Shown one piece after another: positions 1-6,160 of a stretch of DNA of 20,732 nucleotides; position 1 is the stretch's first letter, and the number at the start of each line of letters is the position of its first letter. The stretch is from Betaproteobacteria bacterium (GTDB lineage Bacteria; Pseudomonadota; Gammaproteobacteria; Burkholderiales; Casimicrobiaceae), in the NCBI GenBank assembly GCA_005888865.1, contig VBCL01000025.1, positions 828 through 21,559 of the forward strand. The letters run 5' to 3'. Position numbers and translations under genes: made by a program. The notes under the pieces are model-generated. The model was not told the DNA's origin, ran no database searches, and was given only the letters and a program-made list of their open reading frames with translations.

Positions 1-325
1 AGAGGTTGCGGTTCATCCCTGCCATCTGGAATTCGTATTCGAAATCCGACACCGCGCGCAGTCCCCGCAGAATGACCGTCGCGTCGACAGAATGCACGAA
101 GTCCATGAGCAGGCCGGAGAAGCCCATGACCTGCACGTTGGTATACGCGGCGAGAACCTCGCGCGCCATCGCGATCCGCTCGGCGGCCGCGAACAGCGGT
201 CGCTTGCTCTCGCTGTCGGCGATGCCGACGATCACCGCGTCGAACAGGCGCGATGCGCGGCGCACGAGGTCTTCGTGGCCCCGTGTGAACGGATCGAACG
301 TCCCCGGATAGACAACCGTGAGCAT
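1..325 (-). CDS. coaD: Phosphopantetheine adenylyltransferase (C-terminal part beyond window)
   Basis: Transfers AMP from ATP to 4'-phosphopantetheine to give dephospho-CoA, the penultimate step of coenzyme A synthesis, in the cytoplasm. The first 108 residues are visible. They open with the nucleotidyltransferase signature at residues 8-17 (GTFDPFTRGH, the family's T/H-x-G-H ATP-binding motif) and contain RGLRAVSDFEYE (residues 88-99), which is conserved in CoaD. The family is about 160 residues long, so roughly the last third is cut off by the window edge. The start is the ATG ending at 325, which gives the exact CoaD N-terminus (MLTVVYPGTF). It lies 5 bases after the rsmD stop, so the two genes are almost certainly co-transcribed, an arrangement common in proteobacteria. 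Nothing looks abnormal. Confidence 0.96.
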   Translation of the reverse strand, partial: MLTVVYPGTFDPFTRGHEDLVRRASRLFDAVIVGIADSESKRPLFAAAERIAMAREVLAAYTNVQVMGFSGLLMDFVHSVDATVILRGLRAVSDFEYEFQMAGMNRNL

Positions 326-330
326 TGGGT

Positions 331-876
331 TCAATCGCCGGCGCGGCGCAGCAGATGATAATGCACCTGCCCTGCTTTGTCGCGACGGAGCAGCGCGAGT
401 CCCTCCGTCGCTTCGATCGGGAAAGGCGCCTCGACATAAAGTCTGCCGGCCTTCGCGAGCCGCGCCGCAGCGGCGGGTAGAAGCCGTCCCCAGCTGTCAT
501 CGGCGAACGGCGGGTCGAGGAAGACGACGTCGTAGCTGCGCGTATCGCGCGCCAGAAACGAGTGCGCATCGCCGCAGTGCCATTCGAGGGCGCGCGTGCC
601 GAGTTTTGTCGCTGTCGCCTCGAGCGCGCGCACGAGCTTCGGGTCGCTATCGACCGCGACCGCGAGCGTCGCACCGCGCGACAGCGCTTCGAATGACAGC
701 GCGCCACTGCCCGCGAATGGGTCGAGTGTAGTGAGTCCGGTCAGATCCTGGCCGAGCCAGTTGAAGAGTGTTTCGCGAACGCGGTCCGGCGTCGGTCGCA
801 GCGCGAACGCGTGCGGAAAGTGAAGCTTGCGGCCGCGCCAGCGGCCGCCGATGATGCGGATCGCATTTGCTGGCAT
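331..876 (-). CDS. rsmD: 16S rRNA (guanine(966)-N(2))-methyltransferase RsmD
   Basis: SAM-dependent methyltransferase that modifies G966 of 16S rRNA during 30S assembly. The 181-residue product has the usual length. Visible motifs are the RsmD N-terminus (RIIGGRWRGRKL, residues 7-18), TPDRVRETLFNWL (29-41), the SAM-binding motif I LDPFAGSGALSFEALSRGA (51-69) and the catalytic DPPF at 121-124. The reading frame stays open far upstream, but that part lies antisense to ftsY and has no homology. The ATG ending at 876 matches the family start. No Shine-Dalgarno is visible before it; the bases just upstream read CCTCCTC, which is anti-SD-like. It is divergent from ftsY (55 bases apart) and leads into coaD. 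Confidence 0.95.
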   Translation of the reverse strand: MPANAIRIIGGRWRGRKLHFPHAFALRPTPDRVRETLFNWLGQDLTGLTTLDPFAGSGALSFEALSRGATLAVAVDSDPKLVRALEATATKLGTRALEWHCGDAHSFLARDTRSYDVVFLDPPFADDSWGRLLPAAAARLAKAGRLYVEAPFPIEATEGLALLRRDKAGQVHYHLLRRAGD

Positions 877-903
877 GAGGAGGATGCGGGGCGAGACGGT
901 AGA

Positions 904-909
904 ATTATA
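904..909 (-). promoter_or_regulatory. Possible -10 box for rsmD-coaD
   Basis: The minus strand reads TATAAT, a perfect -10 hexamer, 27 bases upstream of the rsmD ATG in the rsmD/ftsY divergent gap. No convincing -35 hexamer lies 16-18 bases further upstream; that stretch runs into the ftsY start codon. It is a candidate on the strength of position and the -10 alone. Confidence 0.3.
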
Positions 910-931
910 GCCTTCGCCTTCAACGCCTCCG

Positions 932-1870
932 ATGTTCGATCTTTTCAAGCGCGCTCCCACCGACGAACGCCGCTCATGGAGTGAGCGGCTGCGCGCCGGG
1001 CTCGAGGCGTCGCGCCAGCGCTTCGCGCAACCTCTTGCGGCGCTCATGGGCCGCAAGGAACTCTCCGAGGAAGCGCTCGAAGAGCTCGAAACCGCGCTTC
1101 TCAGCGCGGACGTCGGCGTATCGGCTACCGAGCGGCTTCTCGCCGATTTGCGCTCGCGTTGGCTACGCGCCGGGGCCGAAGCCGATCCGAAAGCGCTGCT
1201 CAAGGCATCGCTGACCGCGCTGCTCGCGCCGCTGGAGAAACCATTCCTTGTCGGGCCGCAACGGCCTTTCGTCATCATGCTTGCCGGGGTCAATGGCGTG
1301 GGCAAGACAACCTCGATCGGCAAGCTCGCAAGGTGGCTCCAGACGCAGGGCCTGTCGGTGCTGCTCGCCGCCGGCGACACCTTCCGCGCGGCGGCGCGCG
1401 AGCAGCTCCAGGCATGGGGTGAGCGCAACCGCGTCCACGTGATCGCCCAGCAGGGCGGCGATCCCGCAGCAGTCATGTTCGACGCGATCGCGGCGGCTCG
1501 CGCCCGCGCGGTGGATGTGGTGCTCGCCGACACCGCCGGCCGCCTGCCGACACAGGCGCAACTTATGGAGGAGCTCAAGAAAGTGCGCCGCGTCATCGCC
1601 AAGGCTCAGGAGGGAGCGCCTCACGAGACGTTGCTCGTGCTCGACGCGAACACCGGACAGAACGCGCTCGCCCAGGTGGCGGCCTTCGACGCCGCGCTGG
1701 GATTGAGCGGGCTCATCCTGACGAAGCTCGACGGCACCGCCAAGGGCGGCGTGGTTGCAGCCATTGCGGGAACCTGCCCGGTGCCACTCAGGTTCGTCGG
1801 GGTGGGGGAGGGCATCGACGACCTGCGTCCCTTCGTCGCCGCCGAGTTCGTCGAAGCCCTCTTCGCTTGA
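932..1870 (+). CDS. ftsY: Signal recognition particle receptor FtsY
   Basis: SRP-family GTPase that docks ribosome-SRP complexes at the inner membrane and hands nascent membrane proteins to SecYEG. The 312-residue product holds an N domain (about 15-105) and a G domain with all SRP GTPase motifs: P-loop GVNGVGKTT at 119-127, DTFRAAA at 149-155, DTAGR at 200-204 and TKLDGTAKGG at 264-273. The long acidic A domain of E. coli FtsY is absent; only about 15 residues (MFDLFKRAPTDERR) precede the N domain, as in many shorter bacterial FtsYs. The start is the ATG at 932, with no clear Shine-Dalgarno. The gene is divergent from rsmD. Downstream comes rpoH, without ftsE/ftsX between them. Confidence 0.97.
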   Translation: MFDLFKRAPTDERRSWSERLRAGLEASRQRFAQPLAALMGRKELSEEALEELETALLSADVGVSATERLLADLRSRWLRAGAEADPKALLKASLTALLAPLEKPFLVGPQRPFVIMLAGVNGVGKTTSIGKLARWLQTQGLSVLLAAGDTFRAAAREQLQAWGERNRVHVIAQQGGDPAAVMFDAIAAARARAVDVVLADTAGRLPTQAQLMEELKKVRRVIAKAQEGAPHETLLVLDANTGQNALAQVAAFDAALGLSGLILTKLDGTAKGGVVAAIAGTCPVPLRFVGVGEGIDDLRPFVAAEFVEALFA

Positions 1871-1924
1871 ATCGGTCGGCCGCTTGGCATAGCAAGTACC
1901 CACTTTCGCCAAGGAGTCTTCTGC

Positions 1925-2008
1925 ATGGGCCTCTCCCGCCTCGGTCAGTTTAATTGCCTAGGCCGGGAACTTGCGGCCGCTTTAGCACTCTTAGTGACCG
2001 AGTGCTAA
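1925..2008 (+). CDS. Possible 27-residue leader ORF in front of rpoH
   Basis: A 28-codon frame (ATG at 1925, TAA at 2006-2008) has a near-ideal Shine-Dalgarno, AAGGAG at 1911-1916, spaced 8 bases from the ATG. This site is stronger than that of most genes here. The product would start MGLSRLGQF and have a hydrophobic tail rich in Ala/Leu; it resembles no family I know. Its last codons and stop lie inside the CIRCE operator, so it could only be translated from a transcript starting upstream, such as ftsY read-through. It could be a leader peptide, a decayed gene start or chance. Confidence 0.25.
   Translation: MGLSRLGQFNCLGRELAAALALLVTEC
1982..2008 (+). promoter_or_regulatory. CIRCE operator (HrcA-binding site) of rpoH
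   Basis: The sequence reads TTAGCACTC, nine bases, then GAGTGCTAA. This is a perfect match to the CIRCE consensus in both arms and spacer length. CIRCE is the operator of the heat-shock repressor HrcA, best known from groESL and dnaK operons. Its right arm overlaps a -10-like TAAAAT and it lies 32 bases before the rpoH ATG, so HrcA bound here should block the rpoH promoter. This is direct sequence evidence; HrcA itself is not encoded in the window. Confidence 0.93.
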
Positions 2009-2011
2009 AAT
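1982..2011 (+). promoter_or_regulatory. Probable sigma-70-type promoter of rpoH, overlapping CIRCE
   Basis: TTAGCA at 1982-1987 (4 of 6 to the -35 consensus) and TAAAAT at 2006-2011 (5 of 6 to the -10 consensus) are 18 bases apart and both overlap the CIRCE arms. Transcription would begin near 2018, leaving a leader of only about 20 bases that carries the rpoH Shine-Dalgarno. I saw no good sigma-32-type promoter in the gap. Confidence 0.5.
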
Positions 2012-2040
2012 TACCCGAAGCTTCAAAGGAGAGCAATTCG

Positions 2041-2898
2041 ATGTCGACAACGACGTTGGCGTTTCCTACCCCGGCCTCGCTGGGGAGCATCGATCACTAC
2101 ATACAGTCGGTCAACCGTTTTCCGTTGCTGACGGCCGAGCAGGAGGTGGCGCTGGGGCGGAGGCTGCGCGATTACGACGATCTGGACGCGGCTCGGCAGC
2201 TCGTCCTGTCGCATTTGCGCCTGGTCGTCGCAGTCAGTCGCAAGTACCTCGGGTACGGTCTGCCGCAGGCGGATCTCATCCAGGAAGGCAATATCGGGCT
2301 TATGAAGGCGGTGCGACGCTTCGACCCCGAGCGCGGCGTGCGCCTCGTATCGTTCGCCCTGCACTGGATCCGCGCCGAGATCCACGAGTACATCCTTCGT
2401 AACTGGCGCCTGGTCAAGATCGCGACGACCAAGGCGCAACGCAAGCTCTTTTTCAACCTGCGCAGCATGAAAGTCGGGCCGGGAGCGTTGACCCACAAGC
2501 AGGCATCGAGCATCGCCAAGGATCTCGGCGTGAAACCCGAGGAAGTCTTCGAGATGGAGACGCGCCTCTCCGGCCAGGACATCGCGCTCGAGCCGCAGCC
2601 TGGCGAGGAGGGTGAGGCGATGACCCCGATCGCGTACCTGACCGACTCCGAGGCCGAACCTGCGCAGATCCTCGAGCGCGCACAAACTTCGCGCAACCGC
2701 AGCGACGGTCTGCACCATGCGCTCTCAAGGCTCGATCCTCGCAGCCGCGAAGTCATCGAAGCGCGGTGGCTGCGTGAAGACGACAAGGCCACGCTCCAGG
2801 ACCTCGCTGACCAGTACGGCGTCTCGGCGGAGCGCATCCGCCAGATCGAGAGCAAGGCCCTGAAGATCATGCGCGGGCAGATGGGCGCGCTGCAGTAA
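2041..2898 (+). CDS. rpoH: RNA polymerase heat-shock sigma factor RpoH (sigma-32)
   Basis: Directs RNA polymerase to heat-shock promoters (chaperones, proteases). The 285-residue product shows region 2 with RLVSFALHWIRAEIHEYIL (101-119), the RpoH-specific box QRKLFFNLR at 133-141, which separates it from other sigma-70 factors, and a region 4.2 helix-turn-helix at about 251-278 (VSAERIRQIESKALKIMR). The start is the ATG at 2041, preceded by AAAGGAG (2025-2031) at 9 bases. An in-frame ATG at 1954 would add 29 residues without homology and would sit upstream of the promoter, so it is not used. A perfect CIRCE element controls the promoter region, implying repression by HrcA as well as the usual DnaK/FtsH control of the protein. 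A strong terminator follows. Confidence 0.98.
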   Translation: MSTTTLAFPTPASLGSIDHYIQSVNRFPLLTAEQEVALGRRLRDYDDLDAARQLVLSHLRLVVAVSRKYLGYGLPQADLIQEGNIGLMKAVRRFDPERGVRLVSFALHWIRAEIHEYILRNWRLVKIATTKAQRKLFFNLRSMKVGPGALTHKQASSIAKDLGVKPEEVFEMETRLSGQDIALEPQPGEEGEAMTPIAYLTDSEAEPAQILERAQTSRNRSDGLHHALSRLDPRSREVIEARWLREDDKATLQDLADQYGVSAERIRQIESKALKIMRGQMGALQ

Positions 2899-2923
2899 CC
2901 CTGCACGGGAGACGGTTCTTCGG

Positions 2924-2953
2924 AAAACGCCGGCTTCGAGCCGGCGTTTTTTT
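2924..2953 (+). terminator. Rho-independent terminator of rpoH, probably bidirectional
   Basis: AAAACGCCGGC (2924-2934) pairs perfectly with GCCGGCGTTTT (2940-2950) around a 5-base loop TTCGA, followed by a run of seven T (2947-2953). On the other strand the same stem ends in TTTT, so it can also end the convergent kup transcript, whose stop is at 2976. Confidence 0.93.
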
Positions 2954-2975
2954 CGCTCCGTTCGAGGTTATCCGA

Positions 2976-4883
2976 CTAGAGCTCGACCTGTGTGCCGAGT
3001 TCCACCACGCGGTTGGTGGGAATCTTGAAGTACTCCGTGGCCTTGGTCGCGTTCTTCGACATCGATACGAAGAGCTTCTCCCGCCACAGCGCCATTCCCG
3101 GTGCGACGCTCGGGATAAGCGTCTCACGCGATGCGAAGAACGACGTATCCATCATGTCGAACGATGTGCCGTGCCGTCCGCACTCCTCGAGCATCGCCGG
3201 GATGTCCTGGTCTTCCATGAACCCGTAAAACGCCTCGATCTGCTGGAAGTTGCAACCCAGGTCGCGGATTCTCAGTCGTTCGGCTCGCGAAACCACCGGA
3301 ATGTCGCGCGTCTTCAGGGTAAGCAGCACCACGCGCTCGTGCAGCACCTTGTTATGCTTGAGGTTGTGCAGCAGCGCGTGCGGAACGCGCCCTTCGGTGC
3401 TGGTCAGGAACACCGCAGTGCCGGGGACGCGCAGCGGCGGAGCCTCGGCAATGCTCGAGATAAAAAGCTCCGCGGGCATCGTCTCTTCGGACAGGCGCTT
3501 GAGAAGGATAGCGCGCCCGCGCTTCCAGGTCGTCAGCAGGGTGAAGGCTGCGACGCCGATAGCGATCGGAAACCAGCCGCCCTGCGGGATCTTGAGCGCG
3601 TTCGACGTGAGAAACAGCAGGTCGATCACGAGCAGCGGGATGACGATCGCGAGCGCCCCGAAGCGGTTCCAGCGCCACAAGCGCGTCAGCACGACATAGA
3701 TCAGCAGCGAATCGATGGTCAGCGCCATCGTGACCGCGATGCCGTACGCGGCGGCGAGGTTGCTCGAGCTCTGGAAACCGACGACGAGCAGCATGACCGC
3801 ACCCAACAGCGTCCAGTTGACGAACGGTACGTAGATCTGGCCGATCTGCCGGTCCGAGGTATGGGTGATGGTCAGACGCGGGCAGTAACCCATCTGGATC
3901 GCCTGGCGCGTGAGCGAGAATGCGCCGGAGATCACCGCCTGCGAGGCGATCACCGTGGCACAGGTGGCGAGCACGACCAGAGGCAGCAAGGCCCAGCTCG
4001 GCGCGAGCAGATAGAACGGATTCTTGATCGTCGCCGGCTCGTGGATGATAAGCGCGCCCTGGCCGAAGTAGTTGAGCACCAGCGCCGGCAGTACGAAGAA
4101 CAGCCAGGCTCGGCGGATCGGCGTCGCCCCGAAATGGCCCATGTCGGCGTAGAGCGCCTCGGTACCGGTGACCGCCAGCACCACGGCGCCGAGCGCGAGA
4201 AACGCGGGGAGCGGGTTGCCGGTCAGGAAGCCGAACGCGTACGCGGGATTCAACGCGGCCAGCACTGCCGGGTCGCGCGCGACCTGGATCGTGCCGAGCA
4301 GCGCGAGCACGCCGAACCACACGCACACCACCGGACCGAACAGCACGCCGACGCTGGCCGTGCCGTGGCGCTGGATCGAGAACAGCCCGATCAGGACGAC
4401 CAGCGTGATAGGTACGACATACGGTTTCAGCGCCGGCGTCATCACGTCGAGGCCCTCGACCGCGGAGAGCACCGAAATCGCCGGCGTGATCATTCCGTCC
4501 CCGTAGAACATCGCTGCGCCGAAGATACCCAAGCCCACCAGCCACCACCGCGCGCGGCGCTCGCTCAAGCCGCGCGAGACCAGCGCGGTGAGCGCCATGA
4601 TGCCGCCCTCGCCGCGATTGTCGGCACGCATGATGAGCGTGACGTACTTGAGCGTCACAATAATCGTGATCGACCAGAAGATGACCGAAAGGATGCCGTA
4701 GACGTTCGCTTCGGTCAGAGGGAGGCCGTGCGCTCCGGTGAAGCATTCACGCAGCGTATAGAGCGGGCTGGTGCCGATGTCGCCGAAGACGACGCCAATT
4801 GCGCCGATGACCAGAGGTGCAAGCCGTCTGCGAGCGGGGCGAGTCGTGTCGACGCTATCGCTGCCGGACTGCGGCGTCAGCAT
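2976..4883 (-). CDS. kup: Low-affinity potassium transporter Kup
   Basis: Inner-membrane K+ uptake protein of the KUP/HAK/KT family, thought to act as a K+/H+ symporter. The 635-residue product matches the family length. It starts with a short cytoplasmic leader, then the signature GDIGTSPLYT at 34-43 in the first membrane segment and FYGDGMITPAISVLSAVEG at 126-144. A string of hydrophobic segments follows to about residue 430, and then the soluble C-terminal domain. The ATG at 4883 overlaps the end of the upstream regulator gene by 7 bases (ATGCTGA), with GAGGGAG immediately before it, so translation is probably coupled to that gene. It is the last gene of the long minus-strand run and ends at the bidirectional terminator. 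The ntrYX linkage suggests potassium or osmotic homeostasis under two-component control (inference). Confidence 0.95.
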   Translation of the reverse strand: MLTPQSGSDSVDTTRPARRRLAPLVIGAIGVVFGDIGTSPLYTLRECFTGAHGLPLTEANVYGILSVIFWSITIIVTLKYVTLIMRADNRGEGGIMALTALVSRGLSERRARWWLVGLGIFGAAMFYGDGMITPAISVLSAVEGLDVMTPALKPYVVPITLVVLIGLFSIQRHGTASVGVLFGPVVCVWFGVLALLGTIQVARDPAVLAALNPAYAFGFLTGNPLPAFLALGAVVLAVTGTEALYADMGHFGATPIRRAWLFFVLPALVLNYFGQGALIIHEPATIKNPFYLLAPSWALLPLVVLATCATVIASQAVISGAFSLTRQAIQMGYCPRLTITHTSDRQIGQIYVPFVNWTLLGAVMLLVVGFQSSSNLAAAYGIAVTMALTIDSLLIYVVLTRLWRWNRFGALAIVIPLLVIDLLFLTSNALKIPQGGWFPIAIGVAAFTLLTTWKRGRAILLKRLSEETMPAELFISSIAEAPPLRVPGTAVFLTSTEGRVPHALLHNLKHNKVLHERVVLLTLKTRDIPVVSRAERLRIRDLGCNFQQIEAFYGFMEDQDIPAMLEECGRHGTSFDMMDTSFFASRETLIPSVAPGMALWREKLFVSMSKNATKATEYFKIPTNRVVELGTQVEL

Positions 4884-6160
4884 GCTCCCTCGTCGGAGCG
4901 ACGCGAAAAGCGGATGTTGAGTTGCTTCAGTTTCCTGTAGAGGTGCGTCCGCTCGAGCCCCGCGCGCTCGGCCACGCGGCTCATGTTGCTCTGCTCCTTG
5001 CCGAGAAGCTGCTCGAAGTAGATTCGCTCGAACGCCTCACGGGCCTCGCGCAGCGGCAATTCGAAGAAACGGGCCGTGAGCTCCGGGGCGACGGTCGCGG
5101 GGGCCAGCAACGCGCTGTCGCCCAGTATCCGGCGCACGTGTTCGGCCGTGATCTCGCTGTTGACCGTCAGTGCGAGGTTGGCGATGACGCTGTGCAGCTG
5201 ATCGAGGTTGCCCGGCCAGTATGAGCCCGCCAGCGCTGCGACCGCGCCGCTCGCCAGAGTGGCCTGGGTGCGCTGGCTTGCCGTGATGTCGCGCCAGAAA
5301 CGTTCGACGAGCGCCGGGATGTCGTCGCGCCGCTCGCGCAGCGGCGGCAGCATCACCGCGCCTGCCGACAGGGCTGCGAGCAGGGCGGGATCGAAACGCC
5401 CGTCGGCAGCGAGGTTGCCGAGTTGCTCGCTGCTGCTGCACACCAGCAGCGTATTGTGCCGCTCGAGCTTGGAGAGCAGGAATGCCAGACCCCTCTGCTC
5501 GGCCCGGGAGTACGTGCCGATTTCGCCGCAATAGAGGATGCCGTCCCGGGCTTCCTCGAGCACCTGCAGCGGGCCCGCCACCAGCCGCGCGCCGCCCTGC
5601 AGAGCGATGAAAGGCGTATCGGGCACATGCACCGCGCGCGCGGCGACGTCGTGGCCGGTACCGGACTCGCCCATGATCAGAATCGGTCGCGCGGCGCGGA
5701 CGAGTTGCTCCATCGCGCGCTCGGCCTCGATCACCGCGGTGCTCGTCCCCAACACCGAAAGCGAGATGCGCCGCGGACCCTGACCGGCGCCAGTCTTGAG
5801 CGCCCGCGTCACCGTTGCGAGGAGCTTCTGCAATCCAACCGGCTTTTCGAGGAAGTCGAACGCGCCGATCTTGGTTGCCTCGACGGCCGTCTCGATCGTC
5901 CCGTGGCCGGACATCATGACCACCGGCATCGTGAGCTGCCCGCCTGCCGCCCACTCACGCAGCAGCGTGACGCCGTCGGTGTCCGGCATCCAGATGTCGA
6001 GCAGGACCAGCGCCGGTTCCGCGCGTCCGCGGTAGCTGCGCGCCTGGCCCGCGTTTTCCGCGAGACTCACCCGGTAGCCCTCGTCCTGCAGGATCTCCGA
6101 GAGCAACTCGCGGATGCCGACCTCGTCGTCGACGATCAGAATCTCCTTCGGCTGCGCCAT
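4877..6160 (-). CDS. ntrX: NtrX-like response regulator with degenerate AAA+ domain
   Basis: Response regulator paired with the kinase encoded just upstream (TGATG stop/start overlap). Numbered from the ATG at 6160 (427 residues), the receiver domain (about 5-120) is intact: acidic pair D11/D12, phospho-acceptor D55 in LLDIWMPDTDG, and K106. A Fis-type helix-turn-helix lies at the C-terminus (about 390-415, SRVAERAGLERTHLYRKLKQ). The central sigma-54 activator-type AAA+ domain is eroded. Walker A reads GESGTGH, with the lysine replaced by H170. The roughly 30-residue stretch that carries GAFTGA is missing. Walker B lacks its aspartate (CGEIG, G212), and the sensor II arginine is replaced (PGNLDQL, D320). 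LPPLRERRDDIPALVERFW (271-289) still shows the ancestry. It should bind DNA in a phosphorylation-dependent way but not hydrolyse ATP or open sigma-54 promoters (inference). The name follows family and partner. Confidence 0.85.
   Translation of the reverse strand: MAQPKEILIVDDEVGIRELLSEILQDEGYRVSLAENAGQARSYRGRAEPALVLLDIWMPDTDGVTLLREWAAGGQLTMPVVMMSGHGTIETAVEATKIGAFDFLEKPVGLQKLLATVTRALKTGAGQGPRRISLSVLGTSTAVIEAERAMEQLVRAARPILIMGESGTGHDVAARAVHVPDTPFIALQGGARLVAGPLQVLEEARDGILYCGEIGTYSRAEQRGLAFLLSKLERHNTLLVCSSSEQLGNLAADGRFDPALLAALSAGAVMLPPLRERRDDIPALVERFWRDITASQRTQATLASGAVAALAGSYWPGNLDQLHSVIANLALTVNSEITAEHVRRILGDSALLAPATVAPELTARFFELPLREAREAFERIYFEQLLGKEQSNMSRVAERAGLERTHLYRKLKQLNIRFSRRSDEGAC

Noticed and set aside
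878..912. Plus-strand AGGAGG-ATG short frame in the rsmD/ftsY gap
   Set aside because: The Shine-Dalgarno-like AGGAGG directly touches the ATG (no spacing) and the frame ends after nine codons; it overlaps the rsmD start region.
877..1602. Long N-terminal extension of rsmD antisense to ftsY
   Set aside because: RsmD family length and motifs start at 876, and the extension is the shadow of FtsY.
1884..1912. TTGGCA as a -35 box or half of a sigma-54 promoter in the ftsY-rpoH gap
   Set aside because: No -10-like hexamer at 16-18 bases and no TTGC at sigma-54 spacing.
1954..2040. N-terminal extension of RpoH from an ATG at 1954
   Set aside because: The extension is not homologous to RpoH, lies across the CIRCE element and promoter, and the ATG at 2041 has a good Shine-Dalgarno.
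3171..4940. 589-residue open frame on the plus strand opposite kup
   Set aside because: It is exactly antisense to a clear Kup gene, and its product is extremely Arg/Asp/Gln/His rich without hydrophobic segments, as expected of a shadow frame in GC-rich DNA.
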